Assembly (NCBI RefSeq): GCF_001039355.2
Contig: NW_019773581.1
Location: 458,169 to 500,304, forward strand
DNA length: 42,136 nt
Source: Lingula anatina
Taxonomy: Eukaryota; Brachiopoda; Lingulata; Lingulida; Lingulidae
Direction of reading: 5' to 3'
The position numbers and the translations under genes are program-made. Positions 32,519 to 42,136 of this stretch are shown one piece after another (positions within the stretch are counted from its first letter, which is position 1; each line of letters starts with the position of its first letter). The notes under the pieces were generated by a model. The model saw only the letters and a program-made list of their open reading frames with translations. It did not search any database and was not told the origin of the DNA.

Positions 32519-33509
32519 ATGTTTCAATTTCAGCCTATCGTTTTGCTTCTGTGTCAGCTTATTGTGGAATACAACTTCGAAGTACCTCAATGGCAATGCT
32601 TAGGAAACAAGTGCGACGCCTTAGGTACTGGAGCGCCGTCCTTTCTACCGGGTACAGCTGGACCAGCTAATAGACGGAAACGGGAGGGTACGCATGACAA
32701 CACTGCCGTTCATTGATACTGAGATTACTTACCTTTAACAATAAACAATACGTTTTAGGTAATGGGTACATTTACGTGGAGTTATTTTTTTTTAGCTATG
32801 AAGAAGTCAACTATTTTAATGCTCAGAATGCTCATTGATAGGGGCCTACTTTGAGTATTCAATGAATACCCACCGAATACATACATTGTATTTACTTTGT
32901 TGCTGCAGTGTAGTTGAAATACAGGTACAAACAGCATAACCAGAAGCCATTAAGCAATCCTAAAAAAAAAAAAAAAAAGAGCAGATTCCGGCCTAGCTTC
33001 CTCCTTACTTGAAAGAAAACGCTCACACTGACAGACCACATACAAAAGAATGCTTCGAATAGCTAAAACTGCAGCAATTCCCATTTTTGCCGGGGGGGGG
33101 GGGGGGGGGGGGGGTCAAAATTGTGACCTCTTGCCTATACCCTGCATCTACCAGTAAATTGGGTACGTTCTCCATGTCGTCCCAACCAGGGAATCCCCAC
33201 TGTTATGCTCACTCTCTGTGTGTTATATTTCATCTTGCAGTTTCCGGACCATTTGAAACAGTCGGGGACCAGGGTAACCGGATGATGGCGTATCTGTCCA
33301 GAAAAACAAGAAGTGAAACAGAGGACACAGTGGGACCGGGACAGTGGTCCGTCAGTGAGGCCAAATCAAGACAAAAACGGGCACCGGTGGCTTTTCCCTG
33401 CTCGCCCAGTCTCCAAGCACGGGTCAATATATTGAATTTGTTCACCTCGAGAAGCCAGACGAGCCCCATAGATTATCTCTGCGAGCGGTTCTACGGCCCC
33501 CCGCCATAG
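32519..33509 (+). CDS. Candidate secreted prohormone or peptide precursor, two exons, family not recognised
   Basis: Exon 1 is 32519-32687, ending GAGG/GTACGC in phase 1; exon 2 is 33241-33509, after TTGCAG, also phase 1, ending in TAG. The product is 145 residues. The N-terminus (MFQFQPIVLLLCQLIVEY) is hydrophobic like a signal peptide. Then come a C-x4-C module (QCLGNKC), a polybasic RRKR site near residue 52, a spacer with further basic sites, SRQKR near residue 100, and a final segment of about 42 residues with two Cys that ends YGPPP. AATAAA at 33640-33645 lies 131 bases after the stop. An alternative is that CAATTTCAG at 32523-32531 is an acceptor and an earlier exon carries the start. 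I do not recognise the family, and no function is claimed beyond likely secretion and processing. Confidence 0.55.
33092..33112. repeat. Poly-G tract in the prohormone intron
   Basis: A run of about 21 G lies inside the 553-base intron. Poly-G runs also mark the hAT-like elements of this window, but their inverted repeats are absent here. Confidence 0.85.
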
Positions 33510-33665
33510 GTTCCTGCATCAAACTGTTATAATGAAATGTTTCCTTGTTGCTACAAAGAAGCTTAAAAAAGGCTGTTGCTACTTGAAATCTGTAGAATTG
33601 ACATACTAATGACTGCATATGGACGTTGGATACATATCCAATAAAGTTATTTCTAAAAACTTCGC
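33510..33665 (+). terminator. 3'-UTR and poly(A) signal of the prohormone candidate
   Basis: AATAAA at 33640-33645 follows the TAG by 131 bases and is followed by a T-containing stretch (GTTATTTCT). This is the main independent support for a real + strand transcription unit here. Confidence 0.5.
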
Positions 33666-34951
33666 AAAATCGCCAGTGGCATCATTTCAGATATACAGAA
33701 TCTACGTAAATTAATGACAAATCAACGAAGACAGCCTGTTTGGGTAGATATATTTGAACATGAAAACGTTCTCCAGCTTTGGTTTAACAACACAGACTAA
33801 GTGTCCGCTTGCACAAAATAGTCAATTTTGAACATTACCAATTACCATGCAGGTGACTATATTCTTTTAAGAATATTATTTTTAAAAACCTACCTATTTA
33901 GTAAGTCGAATGGAAAAAAGCAATAACTGTCACATATGGATCATGTACATACATTGAAATGACAAAAACAAAGCAAATAACAAAACAGCTGCCTCATTTG
34001 AGACTGATTATCAATAAAAAATCAATCAATATATAAATTGGTAAAAAAATACCATCAAAATGTTACAAAAAATGATGCAGAAAACTAAAGAAGTACACTA
34101 TAGATATACATGTATACAATATACTGTTAGTGTTTGTCAAAATGCGTAATAATGCTATAGTTTGTTTGATCACAGTTCATGGACATACTAGTAATTAGTA
34201 TATATACCTGGGTTAAAACTACTACAAACATGATGCTTGCAGTTTCTGTTCCATATAAATTCATAGAAAATTTAAAAAATGACATGTATCACAGCTTAAA
34301 AACTTTATGCCTTTTCTAAACAGACCTATGTAGCTTAACTGACTGATATTACAATTAATGTATCACAGGTAAAAATACTGGCCAATATGATTTTTCCAAG
34401 GTATTAAAAACAACATACCCTGTATTAACATCATGATCAGCCAAGTCAATAATTACATGTATTTAATGTTTAATTGTACTGCCTTCCACTGAGTACCCGT
34501 ACATTTCCACTTTGTAATGATCTAGTGAGCTCCACAAATTGCCATAATTTCAGCAAAGTAGAGCCTAATTGAAAAATGTACCATTATTTCATGCCCCACA
34601 AACTAATCAGAGTTGACAAGCTGACAGCCGTTTTTCTGTCCAAGACATCATCTAGACTAGCATGACACCTGGTGGCAAAGCAGAGTACTAGTATCCTATC
34701 TACTGCAGTAAGCAAATCTTGCTTCACGTCTAAAATTGCTATCTTTCATTACACTACTGCCACTGTTTAACATCCCTGAAAGCTATCAGATTGGACACAA
34801 TGAAAGTAAGTGTTTATATTTTCAAAGATCAATTATCAGAATTACTAATAAAAAGATAAATTAAGGAATTATGTAGATGGAGGGCACTCTGGTCTGGGAA
34901 CTTCTGACTATCTTGAAAACACAACTCCGAGTCAAGGATGCAAGTACCTGG
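33666..34951. other. Convergent intergenic region, probably calpain 3'-UTR
   Basis: No coding exon is seen on either strand. For the minus-strand calpain gene, possible ATTAAA signals lie near 34458-34470, about 490 bases past the proposed stop, but the 3' end cannot be fixed. Confidence 0.4.
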
Positions 34952-35550
34952 TCAGCCATTATTGGGCAAGTGTTGCAATGGCCTAAAATGAAATGAAGAC
35001 ATTATCTATAACAGGTCAAACATGCTTAATAAATAAATAGCTTGCCAATATTCTGTGTTTGATATTTGTTAACATGTATGACATTTGTTGTTGCACCCCT
35101 CTCTCTTAAAATGTTTCAGAAAGCAAAACAGCAGTGTTACAGTATGTCATACTAACTAATAAACTGTCAATTAAGAAAATGATAGGACTGGCTACACACA
35201 CACAAAAATTTTAATACCCCATTCAAGTTAATTTAAAGTTCTATGACATCATTATGTTAAACAAATACATTTTCAATAAATAAATATAAAAGAACTAATA
35301 ATAATACATTATTTCATTTACATGTAGTTACATACCCTATGAATTCAAATTTGTGCACCCCAAATATCCTGAGGAGAAATGTTCCTTCCTTGTAGGGATC
35401 ATATGTGCTTGGCACAAAGAGATAATAACCGGGTTTTAGGTGAAATCGCTCTGAGACATGGCGGCAGTTCAAATATGGACCTTCCTTTTCAGCGAGACCA
35501 ATAGGAATAACTTTTCTAGCATATGAATCTGCTGGCTTGACCTGTCGAAA

Positions 35551-35581
<31 letters not shown>

Positions 35582-36572
35582 AAACTGATGAAAAATATGA
35601 GAGAATTTTTAGGTGATAAAATGGAAAGAGTTGTTGCTGACAGATCTAAGATATCAAGGGGTGTACATGTAGCAGTATATGGGGAGAGCTAAGTGAATGC
35701 TCTACAACTTACGTTGTACAAATGGAAGCCTATGTAATGTGCTTTAGGAATCTCTGTTCTAGAAGACATCCTGTACTCTTGCATCAGTGAAATGACAATA
35801 CTGCATCTGTCCACAGTGGGATCACCATTGAAATTATCTGTAAATGTAACAATTATATAACAATAAATAACAGTAGTGAGACAACAATACTACACCTGTT
35901 TACAAATTATCTGCAAAGAACAATGATATTTTAATGTATTTTAATGACATTTTAAATAACATTTATTTTCAAAGGTGTAAAAACGTAACTGAAAATAGAA
36001 CAATAACATTGCAAGAAATAATACTGCTAAGTGGCTATGTTATGTTTATTTACAAAGGTGCCATTACAATATACACAAAATCTGTAAGATTTAGTGCAGC
36101 ATTTTCATTTCAAAAATAGTCCAGTAATGTTGCTGAGAGTGCTATATTTTCTATAGACGGGCTTACAACAAAACAGGCAAATAAGGCAATATAACACATC
36201 ATTCACAACATAATAACCCCCAAAATTCAGACATTTAATGATTGAAGTTTTATTTCTGTTTAAAGATAGCAGATTGATTAAATGATATATCATTCTATCG
36301 ACAGTACTTGAAAAGTGGCACATAACCAGTACAGTCTACCTGTGTAAGTGACATAAAGTGACATATCTAGTGTACATGTACCTGTGTGAGTGACATGAAG
36401 AAGATACTGAGGATTTGTGGTGTAAGTTTCAAGGGTTCTCCGTCCACCAGCTGTTTGTCCTGCTACCCAGTTTCCAAATGCCATCACAACATGACCTACC
36501 GGTATGAACAAGTGAAAATATTTATGGAAGGTCATCCACACATTCTTAATAAATGAATAAACAGACATCTAA

Positions 36573-36623
<51 letters not shown>

Positions 36624-38103
36624 ATACCCTGTTCCTAAAACTATATTTACTCTATAGCCCCTTTTCAATAAAGTCACCAATTTACTAGTATGGGAAAATA
36701 CACAGATTATCAGCAGTAGTGTACTTTCAAGCAACACACCAATAACTATAAATCAAATCGGGTTCGTACATTGAAAAAAAAAATCAATTCATATAATAAA
36801 ACAATTACCAAGAAAATTGTGATAAACATTTTTTTTATTAAAAAAAATCTTGAACTCACCATACTGATCTGGTATTCCATCCCCATCAAAGTCTGGTCCT
36901 GCACTGCATATGTTGATAATACTAAATCTTTGAGCAAAGTCACGGTAGTCCATCCAAAACTCCCCATCAGCTTTATGTGTGAGGCCAAGCTTCTCTTTTA
37001 CCGACTTATCAATGAGATTCCAAAACTCATGTCTGAAAAAGAGAAATGCCTTTAATATAATATAATATTAAAATGAATATATAAAATGTACATGAAAGTT
37101 TTTTTTTTTAAATTATAGACGAAAAAAAAAAAAAACAACAACAACAAAAATCAATGATATATATTTATCAAATAAATATCATTTATAAATAATTAAATTT
37201 AATTCATCAAGTGATGAAAATCTTTTATCTGTTCTCACCCATCACTCCAGGCTCCATTCCACTCTGTGGCGCTGTTCCAGGGGTTACGGACACGGATTAG
37301 GTGTGCCAGTCCATTACCCTGCTTTAACTGGTCAGGAGAAATAGATAAAAGTGGCTTGTTTAGGTATTTGTATGATTTAATTATTGAAAATCCAAAAAAA
37401 AAATAATAATAAATGAATAAATAAAAAAAAAAAAAAATTAAAATCCAATTTCCGACCCAAACACTACTCCCACTCAAAGACTCACTAAATAAATACATTT
37501 AAATTTAAAAAATCCTTACAGGTCTCTATTCTGTTCATTTTAGAACTCTATAGAAATTTTATTCCATTTTATTTCATTTTCTTTTGAAAGACACTTTTCC
37601 TTATATTTGTTGTAAATATGATTATTAACTTCATTGTATCCATCTATAAATGCACTTATTATCAGTAGGTTTATTCCAGATCTTTTTAACCATTTTATCT
37701 TTCTGATATACAACACTCAAATTAACACATGTATATTGTATTATATCATAAAATAACTTTAAATGAACTTGCATACAATGTGCAGTGTAAAACACAAAAC
37801 ACTATATCGTGCCCTCAAGGTCACAACAATAAGAACCACTATTAACGACAAAGACAAGACTTACAATGACAACATTGGTGATAGTATATGCGTGTCCTGA
37901 CACCAGGCCTTCCTTGTCCACCTCCTCTGTCTGCCCCTGTCCCTGGACCTGAAGATAATAAGAATTCAAAATATTTTACTTATTTGCGAGGCTTTCTGTC
38001 TGCCCCAGTCCCTTATATCTGAAGAAATAATTTTTACTAACTTCTACATGATGACTGGGTTCTCTGTATGCTCCAAATCAGTCAGTGTACATTTGAAAAT
38101 GTA

Positions 38104-38138
<35 letters not shown>

Positions 38139-39399
38139 ATATCAATGTTATTTACATGTATGTTATAAATGAAAAAAAAATGGAAATGATAATAATTTTA
38201 ACTGATTTTTCCCATTTTGTTTTCATAATGATACCAAAATGCATCACTTAGGTCAGACAAACTGATAACATGAAGTTGGTTAACCAGCACAGGGTAATGA
38301 GACAAGTTTTATTTTTGCTTGTCAGACATATCACATTTAACAAACACAAAAGCAGAATATAAGGGATGTTTTTAAAGTGAGAAAAATTTACACTCCCACA
38401 TTATGTTCAATGTTTGAGCATAAAACATCAACATAAGGTTTTTTGTACCAAGGGTCCATTGTAAAATTTCCTACTTACCAAACCACTGCCAAATCCATTT
38501 TTGTTTGTTTGTTTGTTTGAAATAATTGGTTCATCCAGAATCCTGACCCCTGCTTGTATGCATGTAAATTTCTCCAGTACTTACCCTCTTGGAAGCACAA
38601 ATAAATGCCCCAGATCTGTGTGCATGTAGTATCTTCAGGAACAACTTCTGGTACTCTTCTGCCTTGAGAGCCACCTCGTATTTCTCTCCCAGACCACCAG
38701 TCAAATCCAGCAGTGCATTCATTGTATGACCACCACACAGTGCTTCATAGGAGCCATGGAGTCTGAAATATGAACAATAATATGACCACCACAGTGCTTC
38801 ATAGGAGCCATGGAGTCTGAAATATGAACAATAATATGACCACCACAGTGCTTCATTGGAGCCATGGAGTCTGAATATTAATAATAATAATAATAATAAT
38901 ACTTAGTTATCAGTAACATAGTATACTGGGTATACGAGAAGCCTTCGTCAGTCCAAAAACCTTCTATATCTAAAACCTTCTATCTAACGCCCCAAAAATA
39001 AATTAAAAAATAAATAAACAAATAAACAAGCACATAAACAAAAATAAAAAAATAGGACATTAAAGCATTTCCCCACCATTTCCCCCCTGAATCAATTATA
39101 TTAACAAGTCAGAATCACAATGACATACTTGGCATATGCCTTCTCCAGCAGTGGCACCCAAAACTCCTCAGAATCATCGCAGCTTCCGTAGAACAGTTTG
39201 CCATTCTTGGTGGGCAGGCGATCATCAACGCAGACATTGTACCATTTTCCAAACCTCCAGAATCTGAACCAGACTATTCCATGGTATTCTGGACCAGTTA
39301 ATACTTGGTTATCAGGGATAATCTGAAGAGACAGAGGGAGGATTATGAACTGCAATGTTAAAAATTAATTAAAGCAAAAAAAAAAAAAAAAAAAAAATA

Positions 39400-39436
<37 letters not shown>

Positions 39437-39517
39437 ATAATAATAATAATAAAATAAATAAATAATAAAAATAATAATAATAATGGCAACTGTAAAACAA
39501 CAATAACAACATTGACG

Positions 39518-39574
<57 letters not shown>

Positions 39575-41639
39575 GAACACATTTTAATATAAAATTTAAA
39601 ATTCTACATCAGTACTTTATTTATTTGAAAATAAAATCATATATTTATTTTAGAAAAACCTAAGAAGTAGCCATTTTGAAAAATATCAAATTTAATTCAA
39701 ACCAAAATGAAATAAATAAAAATTAATTGAAATTGAATATTTAAGAATGACTGAATTAATTAGACAATGTGGAAATAAATCTCCCTCTCTTTTACATGAA
39801 GCGCTGTTATAATTAAATAATTTTTTTTTTTTTGCTTTCAATTTTTTCTTACTTACAATTTTCATGAACTTTTGTCGTGCAGACACTGCAGCGCATGCAG
39901 AAAGGAACCAGCAGTCTGCCAGAGAACCTTGGTCAATATCTGACCTACTGATCCCATCTTTAATTAACTGGGGCTGTTTACCTGGGCCAACTATGTCCTA
40001 GAAAATAAAACTTTTTGAAAAGGAAAGTCTGCTTAAGTTTTACAATTATAACCAACCATTATTATTTTTTTCCTCTTTTCAGGATTAAACAAGTCAAATA
40101 TTATTATTATACACCTTTTAAAAGGTTTTAAAATAAAAAAAGAATGAGCAAAATTAAACTCTTTATATAGAAAAGTATAAATTGCTCTGGAAAAAGTGAA
40201 AAAAAAAAAAAAGACCCAAAACTGGTTTTAAGTGAGGAAGTATGTACTCTAACAAGAACAAGAATGAGGGCAAATAAAATAGGATGTTTAATTTTTTAGA
40301 TCTCTATGCTAAGTTTTTTTTTTTTTTTTTTTTTTTTTACAAAATTGCCTCTTTTTACTTTATGTGACTTAAGATTGAAAATTAGCAAAGCATCTTATTA
40401 TGTTTGTTTGTAAAACCAAGGAGAAACATGTCTTAATCTTGATATTTATACACCGGAAAGAAATGATCTAAATATATTTAAGGGATTCCAAGGTAGTATG
40501 TACTACATCAGGAAAGTTAATGTTGGTGACCCTCATATAAAACAGCTCATCCAGACATTATTTACATAATTTAATACCTTAGGACGCAGCCATACAACCT
40601 GGCGACTAGCAGCAGGTGGATTCTCAAGGTAGGTGAGAGAAGCGCTGGTAGCTGGGAAGTCAGGGTCTTCAAACAACCTGCCTCCAAGATTTGCAAGTGT
40701 GGCAGTAACAGCATCCATAGGCTGGGAAATAATCAATAAGAAGGGCTCTTGACACAATAAATCAATATTGATGATGATGATCAATATAGATCTGGACAGA
40801 ATAAAATTAAAATCACAAATGAATATTACCTTTAATAAATAACCTAATGGGTGCACAGCATAAATTACTAGTAGATATACCCTGCATTTACATGTACAAG
40901 TATCTTAATTCCAATTTTGCTCTAAAAATATGAGTATGGTGAGACTTGATAGATGATAAACTAGACCCCTGGGGTCATTGTTTCACAAAAACTTTCAACT
41001 GGAATGTAGTCTAAGCTTTAAGACAAACTTAACTCGATCTGCTTTGATCCTCAGACTGTAAATGCATGTATGTGTGCTAAATCAAAAATTTTCGAGTGAG
41101 AAAAGAAAAGTACTGTACAACCAGTAGAATATGTCATGTACCGTACATGTACAGTGCAGTTGTCTAACTAGTACAGCACGTGAATGTAAACTGTAATTAC
41201 GAGTTGAATAATTTAATCCAAGCAACCTATGGGTCATCTTTACCGTTATTCCCAGATTAAAATCCCCATACTCGGCCTCTGGCAGGGGTGGTTCCTTTTC
41301 CTCCCCTGAGGCTTCTCGCGCCACGACCTCCCCCATGCTCTCGACGATAATTTCCGTGGCAGCATTTTGCCACGGTTCTGTAGCCTGAGGAGAGACGTTC
41401 TCCTGCTGTTGTTGGTGCACTCTGTTAAGGTTTTGTTGCTGCTGCTGTATGTGTTGCATGTGTTGGTACCACTGCGCCCGCTGCCAGGCCAGTTGCTGCC
41501 GTCTCTGCTGCTCTTGTGCTGCGAGCCAGTCATTCTGAATAGCATTAGCGTGATGCTGGTGGTGTGAAACATTCCCGTGTATAAAAACGTCCTTCCTCTT
41601 CGCTGGTGCTGTGTTACTTTTACTCACGCTTACTCCCAT
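34952..41639 (-). CDS. Calpain-type cysteine protease without EF-hand domain, 12 exons
   Basis: Exons in transcript order: 41639-41244, 40721-40578, 39997-39857, 39322-39129, 38762-38585, 37948-37865, 37327-37239, 37032-36860, 36495-36382, 35837-35713, 35541-35336, 34982-34952. All borders are GT-AG, phases fit, and the product is about 624 residues. Residues 1-132 are Gln/His-rich and begin MGVSVSKS, an N-myristoylation motif. The protease core follows: DQGSLADCWFLSA with Cys209, GLVSGHAYTIT with His370, and LIRVRNPW with Asn394, so the triad is complete and the spacing is as in classical calpains. WNGAWSD and the GSYEAL block are also kept. DFDGDGIPD near residue 459 looks like a Ca-binding loop. 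A C2-like domain III (TAGG...NPQYLLHV, FLLRIFGVHKFEFIG) ends the protein. Calpains are intracellular Ca-regulated proteases. The last exon (nine codons) is the least certain part; exon 11 read-through would also stop within a few codons. Confidence 0.9.
35551..35581. repeat. (AAAT)n microsatellite abutting a calpain splice acceptor
   Basis: On the minus strand the TTTA run passes straight into TTTCGACAG/GTC, the acceptor of calpain exon 11, and so supplies its T-rich tract. Confidence 0.9.
36571..36626. repeat. (AAAT)n microsatellite in calpain intron 8
   Basis: About 13 uninterrupted AAAT units lie between exons 8 and 9, close upstream of the exon 9 acceptor on the minus strand. Confidence 0.95.
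38106..38136. repeat. (AAT)n microsatellite in calpain intron 5
   Basis: About ten AAT units, intronic. Confidence 0.95.
38725..38880. repeat. 54-bp tandem triplication of the calpain exon 5 splice acceptor
   Basis: The unit starts TATGACCACCACAGTGCTTC and ends GAACAATAA. It is present at 38725-38780 (56 bp, the copy used in the predicted gene), 38781-38834, and 38835-38880 (3' end diverged into an AAT run). Each copy holds an acceptor (TTTCAG or TTCAG) followed by the first coding bases of exon 5. The outer two copies lack two bases found in the used copy, so they would shift the frame if spliced in as exon. Confidence 0.95.
39380..39572. repeat. Poly-A and (AAT)n tract in calpain intron 3
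   Basis: A long A-rich block (39380-39434) and two AAT microsatellites (39435-39484 and 39521-39572) lie just upstream of the exon 4 acceptor on the minus strand, between exons 3 and 4. Ile/Tyr/Phe-run open frames across them are not genes. Confidence 0.95.
40313..40339. repeat. Poly-T tract in calpain intron 2
   Basis: A run of about 26 T, intronic, between exons 2 and 3. Confidence 0.9.
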
Positions 41640-41750
41640 ATTTACCTTACATCGTACATGTCAAAGGTTGACAGTGCCAATCTTCAAACAAAAGCTTCCT
41701 TCATGTAGACGATAATATTTCACTCTTTGTTTACTCGTAACCTTGTTGGT

Positions 41751-41766
41751 GTCCGCCATATTGGAC
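41751..41766 (-). promoter_or_regulatory. YY1-type element at the probable calpain start of transcription
   Basis: On the minus strand this reads GTCCAATATGGCGGAC, which matches the YY1 core AANATGGCGGC at 10 of 11 positions and has the same orientation as the gene. In animals this motif often lies just downstream of TATA-less start sites. It lies about 110 bases before the calpain ATG, so the 5'-UTR would be short. No TATA box is seen. Confidence 0.55.
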
Positions 41767-42136
41767 ACAGCTGCTTGTAAGGTCAAGGGCATTACCTCGC
41801 TTTGAACGAATCAAAAGATACATTATATTCGTTCAAAGTACTGATATTGCACCACCTATAGCTATCGTATCATTTTGCATTATACTAGATGGTATGCAAA
41901 GATTTATTAGCTAGAAGTAAAGGAAAAATTAGCTGCTAGTAACATATATGTATCATACCAGTATAGACCTACTAGTACATGTACAGTAGCCTATAAGAAA
42001 AAGAAGAAATAAATAATAAATAAATACATTAAAGGCAAGGTAAAAAGGAATATAAGTATCCTAAAATGAAAAGCCTAAATAAATAAATACATAAATAAAT
42101 AAATAAACATTTAATAAAAATTGGCAAAGACAAAAA
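41767..42136. other. Upstream of calpain, no gene
   Basis: AT-rich DNA with AAAT runs near 42009-42110. No coding exon is seen up to the window edge. Confidence 0.5.

Noticed and set aside
39358-39582. Minus-strand Ile/Tyr/Phe-run open frames
   Set aside because: Translations of poly-A and AAT microsatellites within a calpain intron.
1-42136. CRISPR arrays, bacterial operons or phage genes
   Set aside because: Introns, poly(A) signals, eukaryotic gene families and transposons dominate; repeats seen are satellites or duplications without spacer structure.

Overview
The window looks like nuclear DNA of a marine invertebrate, most likely a bivalve mollusc. It is AT-rich, has GT-AG introns, many (AAAT)n/(AAT)n microsatellites, abundant small DNA transposons, a Mab-21/cGAS-like gene with a TPR-like C-terminal region (a family greatly expanded in bivalves), and an array of 8-cysteine secreted peptides whose spacing is close to mussel myticin/mytilin. 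Species cannot be named from the sequence. Nothing prokaryotic is present.

Layout. (1) 1-3790: no gene recognised; simple repeats and a 32-bp minisatellite. (2) 3795-8210, + strand: a Mab-21/cGAS-like gene broken by one in-frame TGA and one frame change, then a 5'-truncated, decayed second copy that carries a small hAT-like insertion. A 287-bp TA-flanked MITE lies between them. (3) 9190-9660: relic of an extra cysteine-peptide unit. (4) 10197-32060: a tandem segmental duplication of at least four units (A-D). Each carries one intact cysteine-rich prepropeptide gene on the minus strand: 16-codon signal-peptide exon, pro-region ending in KR, 8-Cys mature peptide, and a last exon that supplies only 0-1 residue plus the stop. 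The units are marked by different transposon insertions. Unit A alone has a 3.85-kb Harbinger-like element with a Myb/SANT gene, a nested MITE, a PLE GIY-YIG relic, a foldback element and an intron MITE. Unit B has a 588-bp hAT-like element with a 25-N assembly gap. Unit D has a piggyBac-type element whose empty TTAA site is kept in units B and C. (5) 32519-33665, + strand: a candidate two-exon secreted prohormone with matching intron phases, polybasic cleavage sites and an AATAAA signal; I do not recognise its family. (6) 34952-41639, minus strand: a complete 12-exon calpain (about 624 residues; catalytic Cys209, His370, Asn394) with an unusual Gln/His-rich N-terminus bearing an N-myristoylation motif and no EF-hand domain. 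It converges on the prohormone gene. A YY1-type motif marks its probable promoter.

How it fits together. The left and middle form an innate-immunity-flavoured cluster (cGAS-like relics next to a defence-type peptide array) that grew by tandem duplication and was heavily hit by transposons. The right end is an ordinary conserved gene. The most novel items are the anionic 8-Cys peptide family with its stop-only last exon, the unrecognised prohormone candidate, and the calpain with a myristoylation motif and a triplicated splice acceptor.
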